From positions 1-64,000 of the forward strand of contig JAJEKV010000638.1 of assembly GCA_021234155.1 (NCBI GenBank): a stretch of 64,000 nt of DNA. Direction: 5' to 3'. How positions within the stretch are numbered: position 1 is the first letter of the stretch; each line of letters starts with the position of its first letter. This document shows positions 1-12,419 of this stretch, in pieces. The notes below the pieces were generated by a model, which made no database searches, had not been told where the DNA came from, and was given only the letters and a program-made list of their open reading frames with translations. Position numbers and translations under genes: made by a program. The DNA is from Isoetes taiwanensis (taxonomy: Eukaryota > Streptophyta > Lycopodiopsida > Isoetales > Isoetaceae).

Positions 1-542
1 GAGAGTGGATGGTTAGCAAGTTCACCCCAATTCATAAGACAGGTAATGGGGATGATTGGCGAACTACCGCATGAGATCATGGTGAGCCCATTACCGCAAA
101 GCTTTTAGCAGTGTGGTGGAGAAGAAGTTAACTTCAGTGGGCTCGAGGAAGTTGGAGTGCGTGCAGTTGGCCGTGCGGGTTCGCCCTGCCCACCCACAAT
201 CGACCATATATTTCCTCTCAGAAATCCTTATGGAAGCTACCGCATGCGCCGGGCGGACTTTGTACTCCCTGTTTCGTAGATTTCAAGACGGCATATGATA
301 CGGTCCCTCGGGACCTGTTGTGGCAGCATTTGCACGCGCTGCATGCCCCACAGGACTTACAAAATGTCATCTATAGACTCTATGATGGGATATATGCTGT
401 ATTGCCTGCATCAGATCAGCGAGTTGCTAGCACCATAGGGGTTAAACAGGGATGTCCGTTATCTCCAACGCTCTTTGGTCTCTACATTGACAAGTTGGAG
501 ACTTGGATGCAAGAGGGAAAGAGCACGTTAGGGCCTACATGA
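1..542 (+). pseudogene. LINE (non-LTR) reverse transcriptase fragment, RT motifs 1-B
   Basis: This is the central part of a non-LTR retrotransposon RT. Read across frames it shows KFTPIHKTGNGDDW near base 20, then TIDHIF (about base 200), the catalytic motif A FVDFKTAYDTVPRDLLW (about 265-325), and motif B GVKQGCPLSPTLFGLYID (438-491). The first aspartate of the catalytic triad is therefore present. The open frame stops at 542, before the YADD box. At least two frameshifts (about 215 and 270) separate the motifs, so it is not functional as written. The 5' part lies outside the window. A C-terminal LINE half starting at YADD lies at 13.3 kb on the same strand and may be the rest of the same copy. 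Confidence 0.9.
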
Positions 543-2535
543 AATTTTATTAAAAAGGAACCCCAAAACTACTCAAAAAACTATCTACCATTGAGTATCT
601 TTATGTCCCTTTTTGAAACGGGTCAACAGGCGAAGAGCGGGCGGGAGATCTCAATCGATCGATTTTGTGCTGTGCAATCCGACATACAGTTCTATACAGT
701 TCTAGACCTTCTGCAGCCAATGGATACAAGATGAATGCATTCCCCATTAGCCGGACCTGAGGTGAGGATGTCTAAATCGTATCTTTTCTACTTCTATCAT
801 TTTTCCGATCTAAGCCTCCATTTTGATTTCAACATCTACAAGGACTTCCGATCTTGCTTATACACACCTCAAGGAGTCACGTTTATTTTGAACGCATCTT
901 CCCGGTAAGCTTTATGTATTGAAATATCCTTGTTTTATATTGTGTCCTCGTTCTTTGAGCTCTTTGGAATGCTTGATGTCACAAAGAGAAACAAAAAGCA
1001 ATATTTGTTGCTAATCTTTTAGGCATAAATGCTTTCCTGATTTACTAGTCAAAAGCAAGATCTTCCTTAATATATATAGAATGGCACATCGAGACTTTTT
1101 TGTTGCCCCGAGACTTCCTCGCCAAAAGGTATGCTAGAGCCCATGGCCTTCAGAATGAATATCACTTTAGAGAAACATTTGATTTATTTATATGTTGCTA
1201 AATATGGGCTCTGGTTTGAATGGTGAAATTGATTGAGAAAAGTCAGCAGGCATAGCATCTTGTGATACATTATCAAGGCTGGTGGTTAATCCAAATGTTG
1301 CTTGCTAGAAAGTTTCATGTTGTCCACACCATTTAGGTATGTCAGAGTTCAGCCCTTTATGTGTAATTAAACAAACCCATAGCATAGCATCACCCATTGT
1401 CCCATATATTTGGTAGTATCTCATATGCTACAAGCCAGTCTACAGAAAGTCTAATAATTGAAGCAGCTTTGTCTACAATTATTTGGGTTAAGTCCAAATC
1501 CGCTTCTTCTTCTTCTTCTTCTTCTTCTTAATTCCGTTTACCTAACTTCTAAAGATTTCGAACAGGCATCATATATTATGTATTATAAACTCACATTTCC
1601 CAATCTCGGAGATATTTTTATAACATTATTGAGAATCCAGGCCATACACATAAGAATTGATTGGGTAATGGCCTTTTCTAAGCATTTAACGTATGTGAAC
1701 TATTAGTTATTCAATCTTCCATGCCTTGAACTGCAAGGAACATTAATCTAGAATTATGATTTTCAAGGATTGGATCAAAACAGAGGAAGCAAGACCTATG
1801 CCTTTGAATGCAGATGTTTGCTATCATAGTGGTGTGATTCCTCATCCTATGCAAGTAGGTTCATAAGGAAATGCCGAGGTTATTACAAGAAGACATGGCC
1901 TGCCTTTTCTACATCTGAATATGTTGCTGTAACTTCCATAATTTTGGAACTGTGTATGCTTAATTACTTCGTAATTTCTGCAATGGAAAAGGCAGTGGCA
2001 TGCATGTAAACCTTTTTTTTTCTTGCCTTTTGACATCTTAAATATGCATGAAGTCTTGTAATAAAGGCACAATAATGCTCTTATCCATTCTCTTCAACAC
2101 TTTTGCGTTTGTTTGTACTACTATGACATGATTGAAGTGGTTGTTTAGCATTTTCAGCTTTTACACAAGGATTGAAAGGAAAAGTAATGCTGATTATTGA
2201 CCCTTTTATACCCATGGCAGTGTCTAATCTGAATCAAGTAGTAACCTTATTGTAAATAAGAATAAGAGCATTTTTAACACAAAAATCGCGCTTCTACTTG
2301 TTGATAGTAAGGTTGGAACACTTGTTTCTAAGATTTATTTCAGAATCTCTTTACGTTTTGTTTGTGTTGATGCATGGATGGAATCAAGGAGAACTCCTCT
2401 TTCAATAGCTTTACTTGTGGCTCATGATACTTATGTTCTTCAAGCTCTAAAACAGTTTTCTAACTTATGTGGAAACAATGCTTATTTATCGATGATGATG
2501 GCTTACTTGTTTCCTTTGTTTGCATATTTCTTTGA
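543..2535. other. AT-rich stretch without recognisable gene
   Basis: I see no protein family on either strand. Short open frames here, including one at 1458-1706 that is partly a translated TTC microsatellite, have no coding character that I recognise. It may hold 5' untranslated or intronic sequence of the transposase-like gene whose first recognised exon begins at about 2541. Confidence 0.5.
1503..1529 (+). repeat. (CTT)n microsatellite
   Basis: Nine uninterrupted CTT units. It is translated as a poly-leucine run in one frame, which explains the small open frame over it. Confidence 0.95.
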
Positions 2536-2540
2536 TGTAG

Positions 2541-5500
2541 CAACATGGAGGATCTAGTTCTTTGCCCATATCACGTGCTTCTCGTCAATATTATAATCGC
2601 CTAGCAAAGAACCTAGTTCATGAGTTCCAAAAAACAAGCAGGTCACTTGGATAACTTGGCTCAACAAGAGGTTTTGCATACGTTCGTTTCTCATCCAAAG
2701 AATGGCACCAAGCATAATCCTATGACCATTATTGGAAGCTTAAAATTCACAAATGATTATGAACCCGAGAGACTCTCTTCAAATGGTAAAAGGTAGTCAT
2801 AGCCATGATCAACTTGTCGCCAAAAAAAATGTCGTATATCCATGATTGCCTCGTGAGCCGATTTGGAGCCGAAAGTAAAAGGATGAACAAGGTCGCTACA
2901 AAGAAGGTTACTAGGTGTGAATCCAAGGATGTTTAAGAATGCTTGTGAAAGGAAAAAAAGAAGATTAAAATGAAGACTGAATTATGGGCTAATGGATCAA
3001 GACAACCACGTTCAAATAGATTGGCGCAGGAAGTGGTAGACAAAATTCAAGTGTTCTGGGCAGAGAACACTAGAGTCTCACCAAATAGGAAGGATTTATG
3101 GCGGAAGAAGCTTGGGAAAGGAAAACAAAATTTTATCACGCATCCAACACATTATTTGGAGATCTCACAAGTGAGCCCACTTTCACTTGCTTTTAGTAAT
3201 TAGTTAGAAGCGTCTATTTTCTTTTTGTCTTGTGAATATGTAATACAGCTCATGCTTAGTGCACAAGTTGGCCAAGGTGGTCAAGTAGATATTAGAATGT
3301 TTAAAGATTTTATTTAGTATTTAGGAGTGATTGGAAGTATGAACTAGGGGCCTAGTACGTAGAATTGACTTGGTGACTTGATATTACAGATACAATAACT
3401 AGTACTTTTTACATGATTGTACCTCACATAACATCCAAAGAACTCCTAAGTACAATAATTCACTTTTGGTAGCTTAACAACACATAGAATACTTAGAATG
3501 CTTCACGAAGTATCCAAAGTACTTGAAAGTACCAAAAGTTACTTTGGGTAATGCACAGGTACATAGGGTCCTTAGAGTGATTCACACCATCCAAAGTACT
3601 TAGAAGTTAAATAGTTACTTTGGGTAATCCAAAAATACTTGGGGTATTCAGAGATGTTTTCTTGTGCCAGCATACCTTTGCCCTCATCATTTGCATAATT
3701 TGTTTGACTTGATATACTTGTTATGTGCTTGCAGATATTTTGATTTCTATTTCAGTATTGTATATGTACTTGATGTACTTGTGAATGTAACTTGTTGATA
3801 TTAATAAACTTTATTTCAGTTTAGTGAGCTAGTTTAAAACGCAGTAAAAGCTGAAACCGGCATTTGTGAATCTTTTGCAGGCTGAAATGTATTTGCAATT
3901 TAAGGAGGCAAACCCCGATGTAAACATAGGACAAAGGGTATTTGAACGTTGCAAACCTTTTATGTGAAGAAGTGAAGGAGCGGAACACTTGTTGTTGTGT
4001 ATATCACGCGGCAATTGGATTTACTTAGAATGTCACCGAACGCATTGAGGACGCCTTCAACGCCCATAAAAATTGCAAAATGCAATTGTAACGACCGCTA
4101 ATGGAAAGAAGGAATGCAAAGTTGCATGGCACCAAAGAAAACTTTTGCGACTTCGAGAGATATGGGAGATGACAAGATGTGCAAAAGATGGGGCGTAATG
4201 GCATAAATTGAGTTGCTTTACTTGGGAATTGTTCACAATGTGGAAAAAAAAAATATAACATTTTGTCCTAAAGAGTTAGATGAGATCAGTCCAATTTGTG
4301 GAATGGAAGATTTATGAAGACGTGAAGATTGGTATAGATGAAGAAGGCCTGTCCAAAGAACAGAAAGCAACTTGTGAACAAGAAGACATCACCAGCAGAC
4401 TTGATAAGATTCTTCAAGAAACATGTCAAAGATTTTGTCATTCATAACTTTACAAAGATGTTGGGAAGATAAACAAGAGGGAATGTTTACTTAAACTTTC
4501 CTCCCCGGAGTCATTATTTCGGTAATAGATTTTTCCTCAAAACTTTACATTCAAGACACAAAATGAAATCCAAAGTAGCTATTATAGTAATCGAAAGCAG
4601 GTGACTATTTTAGTTCATATTACTTATCGATTAATTTAAGAGTATGATGACCCAATCAAAGAATATCATTTTTACATTTCGTGAGGATAAAAAAGCACCA
4701 CACATTATTTGTCCAAAGACGCTTTTACAAAGATTATGAGTGGATGAAAAAGCAAGGTTATGAAGTGAACCAGCATTGGGTCCGGTCCGATGGTGCAGCA
4801 AAGACATTTTAAGGCACGCCGACCATTTTATTTTGTACTCTAAGCATTTCAATATTACGGAGTTCCTAATGAAATGGAGCTTTGGCTCCGGGCCACCTGT
4901 GAAGGAGAACATGATGGGCCGAGCTAAGGTAAAATTTAAGATTGCTCAGAGCAATTAAAACTTGATGTGTTATTGAACCTCATGCTCATGAACTTACTTC
5001 ATGGCTCACACAAAATTTCTCCATCGGTGCAAAGAAGAACATGTCAAAGTCGCAAGAGATGTGACAAGATACTTTGGGAGGTAAAGAATGGTGATGTTAA
5101 TCGCCGTAGGCTTGGGATTGTGAAGTGGTAGAAGGCACATGAAAAATTCATAGTATTTGTGGAATTAATAAGGAGGATCCTACTAAGATTATAACAAGGC
5201 AATTTGCATGCTTCTGATACTTTTGTATGTATGGTGACATCCACCAATGTGAGAACTTGACACAAATAGGTGGTTGGACTGCGTGTATTTTAGTGCCTAA
5301 ACATGGAAGAAATGGATACAACTTTATGGACAACATTGAGGTTGGAGATGTTGATGAACATACACCTCTCACCGATCTTGTAGAAGTTGGAACAATATTT
5401 GCGCTTGAGGCTCCAATTGATAACCAGGAAGATGATGTTTTTTGGCTAGTTTATTGCTCAAGGCCAAAGCATGTTCTTGAGGAAGATATGATTGATATGC

Positions 5501-5781
5501 ATGGAAACAAATTTCTCAAGGGTGAAGAGGTGCTGGAGGGGAAATATTTTGAGAGATATATAACAAATCGAAGTAACTCTTCGGGATTTACAAGCTATAT
5601 TTTTGGTGGTAGATCAACTGAAGCTATTGTATATGCCGAACAAGTTGTTCACATTATTGTTGATATGCCCAAAGGTCATCAATCAAAGGGAAAAGGACTG
5701 TGCACTTGCTGGGAATTGCAGACAAGGAGAAAATCATGGAAAAACTTATGTAAATTATGTTCCCTCTTTTCTATATTGTAG
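2541..5781 (+). pseudogene. Spliced DDE-like transposase relic, family T (copy 1)
   Basis: Exon 1 follows a 3' splice site (GATGTAG, 2540) and runs to 3170. It contains VFWAENTRVSPNRKDLW (3050-3105) and HPTHYLEISQ at its end. Exon 2 starts at 3881 with QFKEANPDVNIGQRVFERCK, then KERNTCCCVYH after a frameshift. Further on are VIISVIDFS (Asp codon 4528-4530), QVTILVHITYR (4597-4630), a Ser-Asp-Gly (4786-4794) and GEHDG (4904-4918). The C-terminal block 5227-5781 is open, with EDMIDMHGNKFLKGEEVL. Asp...Asp...Glu in this order resembles a DDE/RNase H-like transposase; that role is inferred from family layout. Several frameshifts and stops make it a relic. A second copy lies on the minus strand at 57.6-60.7 kb. 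I cannot name the superfamily. Confidence 0.75.
3171..3880 (+). other. Intron of family-T transposase copy 1, rich in GTACTT-like words
   Basis: The donor is CACAA|GTGAGC and the acceptor is TTTTGCAG|GCTGAA. Splicing joins HPTHYLEISQ directly to AEMYLQFKEANP, which gives the uninterrupted protein block also seen in copy 2. From about 3370 to 3660 the intron holds a degenerate array of ACTTTGGGTA, CCAAAGTACTT and similar words. Introns of the 10-kb and 59-kb genes have the same flavour. Confidence 0.75.
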
Positions 5782-5799
5782 ATGGCCCTTATGAGTATG

Positions 5800-7140
5800 C
5801 CGACATGGCTAATATAAATGCTATGGACAACAAAGTATTGGATGTAAAACCCTGGTTTTAGCTTGTTGTTATAATATAATATCAGATTTTGTTTGTGTAT
5901 ACCGCAGTAGGTCGCCATTTGTTGATTTGCCAAGTTCTATTCATTATGTGATTTCCATGATTCGTTGTCACCAAGTTTGCTGGCATATTTAGATCAAATT
6001 ATTTTTGTTGTTTAGAACTGAGAATGTTCACGAGAAAATATCTTGTATGAACCTATGAGGCACCTCGGGAATGCCGGGCGACTTAGCGCTTCGATGCCAC
6101 AAACGGCATACTTTGGAGGTTTACATTGCCAAAAAACATGCAATTTGTATATGGCGGAGGCCAAGACTGATAGTAGCATATGTCCGCCTCACCGCGACCG
6201 CCGAAGTTGGTGGTATGGTTGATCAAGACCGGCTTCCTCATATGTCAAGATTCTTGTGGCTAATATTTGCAATGCCAAAATGACTTACGGTTGGAGGTGT
6301 AGACCACGCCTTCAATAATCGGTTTGTTTGCATCATTTTTCAATGGAAGAACTTGATATTAAAAAACAGATAAGGATAATCATATATGTTGCAGTAGATA
6401 TAGATCCGCCTTAAGTATGCAGAGATATAGATCTTTGGCAAAAGTTTGCTCTACAGTAGTGGTATGCATGCTTGTTCCTACTTTCTATTTTCCATTTTAA
6501 AATGGAGCATGCAGCTTGCTTAGTCTAGTGCCTTATTCTGTTTGACATGTGCTTGCTGATATATTGTTCTCTGATATGCTTAGGTGCTTTTTGATAGTGC
6601 TAGAAGTGCTAGTCTGCTAGTTTATTATATAGACAGATAGGGGTTGCTATGTTGTTGGATGGCTTAGAGCTATGCATGCAGTTGTTTTGGTGTTGTATCC
6701 AGGAAACAACTCACATGGATTTGTTAAAATATTAGCCTGAGTTCATAAAATACTAGTGCATGCCAAAGTGCTATCCCTTGATAATGATGCTGTAACTTGT
6801 ATTAAGGTAATACTGAATGTGGTCAAGCTGCATGGTATGGCAGCACTCAAAGAGTTATATGATAGTTCTTTGTAGCACATTAAATAATACAGAGATATAA
6901 TTGGGATGAACATGCTTCAAAAAATACAGGTTAAGGTCTGCCATCAGCTAGGCAATGGGAATAGATGGCCTGCTTTGCACAGAGGCGTGGTTCTTGAATC
7001 TATTTAGTTAATAATATTATGCTGACCTGAAAATATGATTTTGCTTTAATTCCTATGCTATGTGGTAAATAGAAATCATCTGAGATAGATCTATATCAGA
7101 AAAGACCATAGGCTGATAACTGTCATAATATATGGCAAAC
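5800..7140. other. No recognisable gene
   Basis: This is AT-rich sequence after the transposase relic. A 70-codon frame at 6071-6283 is open but matches no family I know. Nothing else is supported. Confidence 0.5.
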
Positions 7141-7151
7141 TGTCATAATAT

Positions 7152-7500
7152 ATGATGGCAGTCCAAGTATTCAAGAAGTCGCCAAACCGAAATGTAGTTT
7201 TGTGGACTTCAATGATTGCAGGATATGCCCAACACGGAGAAGGTTTGCGAGCATTAAAATGTTTTAAGGAAATGCAGCTGGAAGGAATGAATCCAAATGG
7301 TGTAGCATTTACTATTATTCTTATAGCATGCTGTCATGGGGGCCTGATGGATGAAGGTCACTAGTTTTACATGTTAATGGAAGCATGTTGGAGAATCATG
7401 CCAACAATTTCTCATTCCACTTGCATGATTGATCTTTTTTTAATGCACGGATGTCTGTAATGAGGCAAAGGATTTACCCAGGCTAGTATGCAAGTTAGTA
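7152..7500 (+). pseudogene. PPR protein fragment (PLS type, last repeat plus E-like region)
   Basis: The frame 7152-7364 encodes a canonical plant PPR repeat: NVVLWTSMIAGYAQHGEGLR, then ALKCFKEMQLEGMNPNGVAF and ACCHGGLMDEGH. After a stop, the same frame continues with a decayed segment resembling the region after the last repeat (MPTISHSTCMIDL). PPR proteins of this kind bind organellar RNA. Only about 1.5 repeats remain, with no start, no targeting peptide and no DYW domain, so this is a gene fragment or retroposed scrap. Confidence 0.85.
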
Positions 7501-7593
7501 TTGTGGCATTGTTTTTGATGAAATTGTCTCTTTGGACTCGAGCTATGGACTTTGAAGATATGTACTTATGGAAAACATCTATGCTAATTTTAC

Positions 7594-8167
7594 ATGTCCA
7601 CTAGAAAATATGAGGAAGCGTATAATGTGCCTGCTGAGGAAGTCGATATCACTCAACTGATCATTCTTGCTAACTATCAAATAAAAAGGTTGGCACTTTT
7701 GTTTGTAAGTGCTTATCAGCTGGCAGATGTGCCAGATGAAGCAGGAGACATGAGCATCTTTTGGAACAAAAAGCTAGTAAAGATAGAGGGCAAACCCTTT
7801 ATGCTAAAGTCCACCGCATATCCGCGGGCGCTTGAAAGAGAAGGGGATTAGGCAAATAGCTGATTTATGGGATCTAGAAGCCAATTGTTGGTACTCATGG
7901 ACCAAATTCAGAAGCATATTTAATCTTACCCACAACGAGAAAATTTATTATAAGGTATTCGTGGCAGCAGTCTTTAGATACTTTAGTGTTAGAAATGGAA
8001 TAAGCAAGTGGCTGCTAAGGGGAAAAGGACAATACAAGGCGCATGATTTACATAGATTCATGCATGCAAGCTCTCCATTAAAGGCAGCAGCCCTACTAGA
8101 AAATTTACGGAAAAAATTCAAGGGCTTAAATAGATTACGCTCATCATATGCTGTCCAAAAGGTTTAG
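7594..8167 (+). pseudogene. LINE ORF2 C-terminal fragment (post-RT region)
   Basis: Two overlapping frames, 7594-7851 and 7832-8167, together give FWNKKLVKIEGKPFMLKS, then EKGIRQIADLWD and WYSWTKFRSIFNLTHNEKI. This matches the layout downstream of plant LINE RT domains, 'P.WN...+ + G.....W...GI..+.DL...F..F...FNL'. One frameshift near 7840 separates the halves. No RT motif or tail is seen nearby, so it is an isolated internal piece. Confidence 0.7.
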
Positions 8168-8450
8168 TTCTTTAGGTGGTTAGTGCCAATGTATGAGTTA
8201 TTATGATGGAAAAGTTCAGCTATAATCCAGGATGCAAAGTTGATACCATCGCCTTTGAGTTGCACGACACAACACATGATTTTGTTGCTCAGTTTTGGTA
8301 GTTCATGCTCCCTATTTTGGAGTCTATTTTGGAGCCGCTTTTCGAAGTCTATTTTAACTCGTTTTTGTGTAGATGGCCTAGACGATACCAATGGTTCTAA
8401 AGACCTGAAATATCACCCCAATTCCTAGACTACTCACCTTTGAATGGGAC

Positions 8451-8552
8451 TTTGAAGTGCCACATTGATGCAACAAGATGCAAAGAACGTAAAAGCATGA
8501 AAGTTTGAAGTGCCACATTGACGCAACAAGATGCAAAGAAATGTAAAAGCAC
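8451..8552 (+). repeat. Tandem duplication, 53-bp period, two copies
   Basis: The unit starts TTTGAAGTGCCACATTGA and recurs at 8504 with only a few mismatches. No gene is associated. Confidence 0.9.
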
Positions 8553-8559
8553 TATTATC

Positions 8560-9915
8560 ATTGTTCCGCTTATTACATGTTTGTAGGGAGGAAAACGAAC
8601 AACTAATGTTACAAAAATAGCACATGCTTAAGGTTTGTGCTTGCATTCCTCGGGTGTATACAAAAATCCGCCAACTAGCCATAAACATAATACTTATATA
8701 TTTTCTAACAAGATGTTTAATATTGTCATAGATACTTGTGCTACCAAGTAGTTTCTTCAATAACCGAGGTTTCCTTTGTTGAACTTTTGATCATTGGCAC
8801 ATGCATTACATGGTGCGCATACACTTGTGCGCGACAGCAACATTCAAAAGGTAAGGCAACAATTCATCCATTAAATACATGTTGCTTCCTACCGACCGCA
8901 AACCTAATGAGTGCGGTATAATATAAGACCCTCCCGGGATTCTTTAGGCATTTGTACTCTAATCTTCTATTAAAAGACTATTTGAAGACTTGTAGATTGT
9001 TGACCACCACAATTCCTCCAAATCCTTAAGGAATATTTTTCCCTAAATTGAGGATGCTCAAGATCAGTAGACTCACAATGAGTTTGACTCCAAATGAATT
9101 GAATTTGTCACAGATGCCTTCAGGAAAGCTCTTCGAGCATTGTAGCCAAGTTTTTTTTCACAAAGTGTTGACCAGATTGCAACACTAAAATGCTTCATGC
9201 ATTCTCTAACAAATTCCACGTGTCCCGGTCTTGCCACAATGCTATATCTACCAATTTGATACAAAGTCGATTTTGATGTCTCTTAGGTAATCTTTGGCCG
9301 TAGTCAAAGCTTTGATAAATATTTTGTTCACATCAAGTATTAAGAGTTTTTCTCTGCCCCTCGCTTGACATGATTGTTAATCCAAGAAGCATATGTATAA
9401 AAATGTCAAAGAGGAACAAGGTATTACCTTGTCGGTACTAAATGTTGTTTGACCGTCATAGCTTAAATTCAAGTTAGTAAGAGATGCAAGGGAGATGGAG
9501 ATGTCCGGCCGAGGATATGAGCTCACCTTGTAACTTCATCTTGCTTCTTTGCAGGGTGGCCTGGGAATGATTTTTGAGCTTACCGCGGCTTTGTACACAC
9601 AATACAACAACGTTCAAAATATATACAACGTACTAAAGGTAATGCGATGTAATTGACATCCTCACCTTGTTGTCGTAGTCCCCGCAAATGTTTGGAGTTC
9701 ATAAGGTTTGAATTAGACTAATAGTCGTCTGTTTCATAATATGAAATGTAAAATAAAGCATGGCCACTTACTCTTGGCATGTTTTGTTTACATTTCTAGA
9801 TTTTGACTTAAGAGCGAGAATATCATGTGATTATCATCCGTAGTTCCACATGATTAGCTTATGTAACATAAAAACTAAAACTTTCTTAATACACAATACT
9901 CACGCATGTTTTCCC
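8560..9915. other. No recognisable gene
   Basis: Short frames occur on both strands (for example 9073-9264, minus) but I recognise none of them. The left end may include 3' flank of the minus-strand coiled-coil/RING gene. Confidence 0.45.
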
Positions 9916-9929
9916 TTTTCCTACTTAAA

Positions 9930-12416
9930 GCTTGGTCTTCGTTGTCTTCTAAACTCTTTAAAACGCCGCCAAGAACATCTATCAAGCACACCAAATACAA
10001 CATGAACTGAATATTGTGAGTAAGAAAAATAACAAACCAATACTAACCTTCGGGGTTCAGAGAGCCCTAGTCTTCTTCTTGTTTCCATCTTAGCTGGTTT
10101 CTCTTTGTTCAAATTGTTTTTCATGCATGTAGCTTCTTCATGTTCATGAACTTGTACAAAATGGGAGAATTATTCTCCAAGTCCCATATATTCATCCTCT
10201 AGGGACTCAATTTCTGGTGGAAAACTAAGAGCTGCTATACACCCATCTTGCAAAGCCTTACATCTATGTTGCAACAGATTTGAAGCCTCTAAATTGCTAT
10301 AACTTTCATGACATTCTTCATGGAGTGCTTGCAAATTGTCATGCCTTTGTTCCAATTGGTTCAATGATTCCAAAGTAGGGTTAGGATGCAATGTAATTAG
10401 TTCATCTTCCAACTCTAAGTTCTTCGAAGAACTTAGAATGTTCTTGGAGCTTCCAGAAGTTCCCTTGCTAATTGTTAGAGCTTCATCTTGCTTTTTTAGC
10501 TTGCTTATCCAGTCTTCCTCTGTATCAGCAGCCCATACAGTCCTTTGCCTTGCTGCCGTTGCAATTGTTTCCACTTCAAGACTTTGTTGGGCATCACCAT
10601 CTGCGAGTCAAAGAAAACAACACAAATAGTGGTTAGTTTTTCGTAGATAATTATTGCTTGAGTACTACCAAATATAGCATGAGTTATATCCAAGGTACTT
10701 AATATTCAAGCATGAACTAAATGTTATTCAAGGTACTTTAGGTACCCAAACATTCACTAAAGTAACTAGTCAAAGCCGTGAATATCCGGAGATACATTTT
10801 TGTACTCAAAAGTATAAATGATATTTCTAAATACTCACATAGCCAGATCGAGGTACTTATGTAACATTGGAATACATAAAATACTTAAGGCACCCATTGT
10901 GTACTTTGAATAATCAAGTTACTAGACCAAGGTAATCAAGTACTCATTTATATGGATAGGTAACCTTTTTGTACCTAGATACTACAAAAGTAATTCAATA
11001 AAGCATCCCTTTGACACAATCCATGTTACACAGCTTATAATCTTATAATCTGAAAACATCATATAAATTTAGAAGGTAAGAAATCATACCGCTTGTAATG
11101 CCAACACTATTAAGCCAATCTGTAGTAGCTTTTTGGCCACAAAGGCAACAAAACTTGAGACTTTGAATGCATGAATCGCACATGCCAAGTGAAAAGAGTG
11201 CATGCATTGAGATATTAAAGCTGCATATTGAAGTTTCTTATAGCCAAATCCACAAAAGGTACATGTTTCTATCTTGACATCCATTGTTGTATAATGCTCA
11301 ATTGGAATCAACGGTCTTGGACCGATGAGCATGTCGTCTCTCCCTCTTGTAAAGCTTGAATAAAACATTTTATTCTATTCTCTCTATTATGCGGTTTGCT
11401 CATGTATGTTTTTTCTCTCTCATATGCCTCACCCTTCAGTTTTGCCTCACATTCCATCCCTTTACCTTTTTTCTTCATTACTAGTTAAGCTTTCCAAGTT
11501 AGCATCCAACATGTAAGTCATTCCAAGTTCATGCACATGTAACTTTTCCACTTCAACCCCTAACTGTTTTTTTTTTTATAAAGACATTCTTCATGATATT
11601 GGAGCTTTGCTTCCGTGATTATCTCGAGGCTCATGGGCCAATTTTTCTACAAGCTTTGACTGCAACTCAAGCTCCTTCCCTCTTTCCTTCAAACTCGTTT
11701 TAACTTTTTTCAACTTTCAACTTGTGTCAAGAACTTGTTCTTCTATGTACCTAGTATTCACTTTGACATTTTCTAAATCGTCAAGGTAATCCTCAAGCTC
11801 TCAAATTGAACGAGTATTGTCATCTATAACTTTGTCTTTCAAGATGTTCAAGTGTGTTTCAAGCACTTCAACAAAAGCAAGCGAGGGATTTAATGGCACG
11901 TAATCACTTTCTTGCTTTTTGCAACTCTTTCTTTTTGTTTTGGTAGTGCTCATCACCTTTCTTCTTGCTAGCCCAATTTCTTGCAAACTCTTCAACACTA
12001 TCCCAATCAACATTAACTCCATGCTTCCATGCTGCATAGCATCGTGCCATATACATTGGAACTTTCTGCACTTCTGTCTTATGGCATACCCTTTTATAGA
12101 TCATCAAGAAATCAGATTTAAGTGACCTTTTGAGGCGTGACAGATTATAGCCTTGTTTGCCATCTTTAGCACCCGTCCCCCATATATTAGTCATCATGTC
12201 AGGCTCCAAAACATTCTTAATATCAGCACAAGAAACAAGATTATCTTCGTCTATAATATATGTCGATCTTTCTATCTTCTGAAGCTTTAAAGATTTCTGT
12301 GGAAGACAATGACCTGCAGCCTTCCTAGGAGTGGAAGAAAGCTTCTCCAAGCTAGAGGAAACTTTTGCTTTTTTTGGTTGCCGAGGAGACACGGTGATTG
12401 CACGTGCATTTTTCAT
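9930..12416 (-). pseudogene. Coiled-coil/RING-finger protein gene, spliced (copy 1)
   Basis: Reading leftward, the N-terminal frame 12416-11904 starts with a basic region, then a helical block ending VNVDWDSVEEFARNWASK, overlapping 12037-11801, which continues as a likely coiled coil. The RING-like exon (11368-11090) has CTFC, CMHSFHLAC and, after a one-base frameshift, FCCLCGQK. This gives a C3H2C3 zinc-ligand order. After an intron, exon 10600-10170 carries a glutamate- and leucine-rich coiled coil ending ESLEDEYMGLGE and a stop. RING proteins are usually ubiquitin or SUMO E3 ligases; that function is inferred. At least one frameshift is present. Related copies lie at 25-28.5 kb on the plus strand. 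It faces the transposase relic at 2.5-5.8 kb tail-to-tail. Confidence 0.65.
10601..11089 (-). other. Intron of coiled-coil/RING copy 1
   Basis: Read on the minus strand, the donor is AAGCG|GTATGA and the acceptor is GACTCGCAG|ATGGTG. Splicing keeps frame from ...GITS into DGDAQQSLEVET. The segment 10690-10990 is a loose array of GGTACTT/AAGTACC-like words, as in the introns of the two family-T transposase copies. Confidence 0.65.
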
Positions 12417-12419
12417 GAT

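Noticed and set aside
4602-4640. Possible 38-bp intron in transposase copy 1 (GTGACT...TTTAAG)
   Set aside because: Reading straight through gives QVTILVHITYR, a block that fits the protein family, so it is exon sequence.
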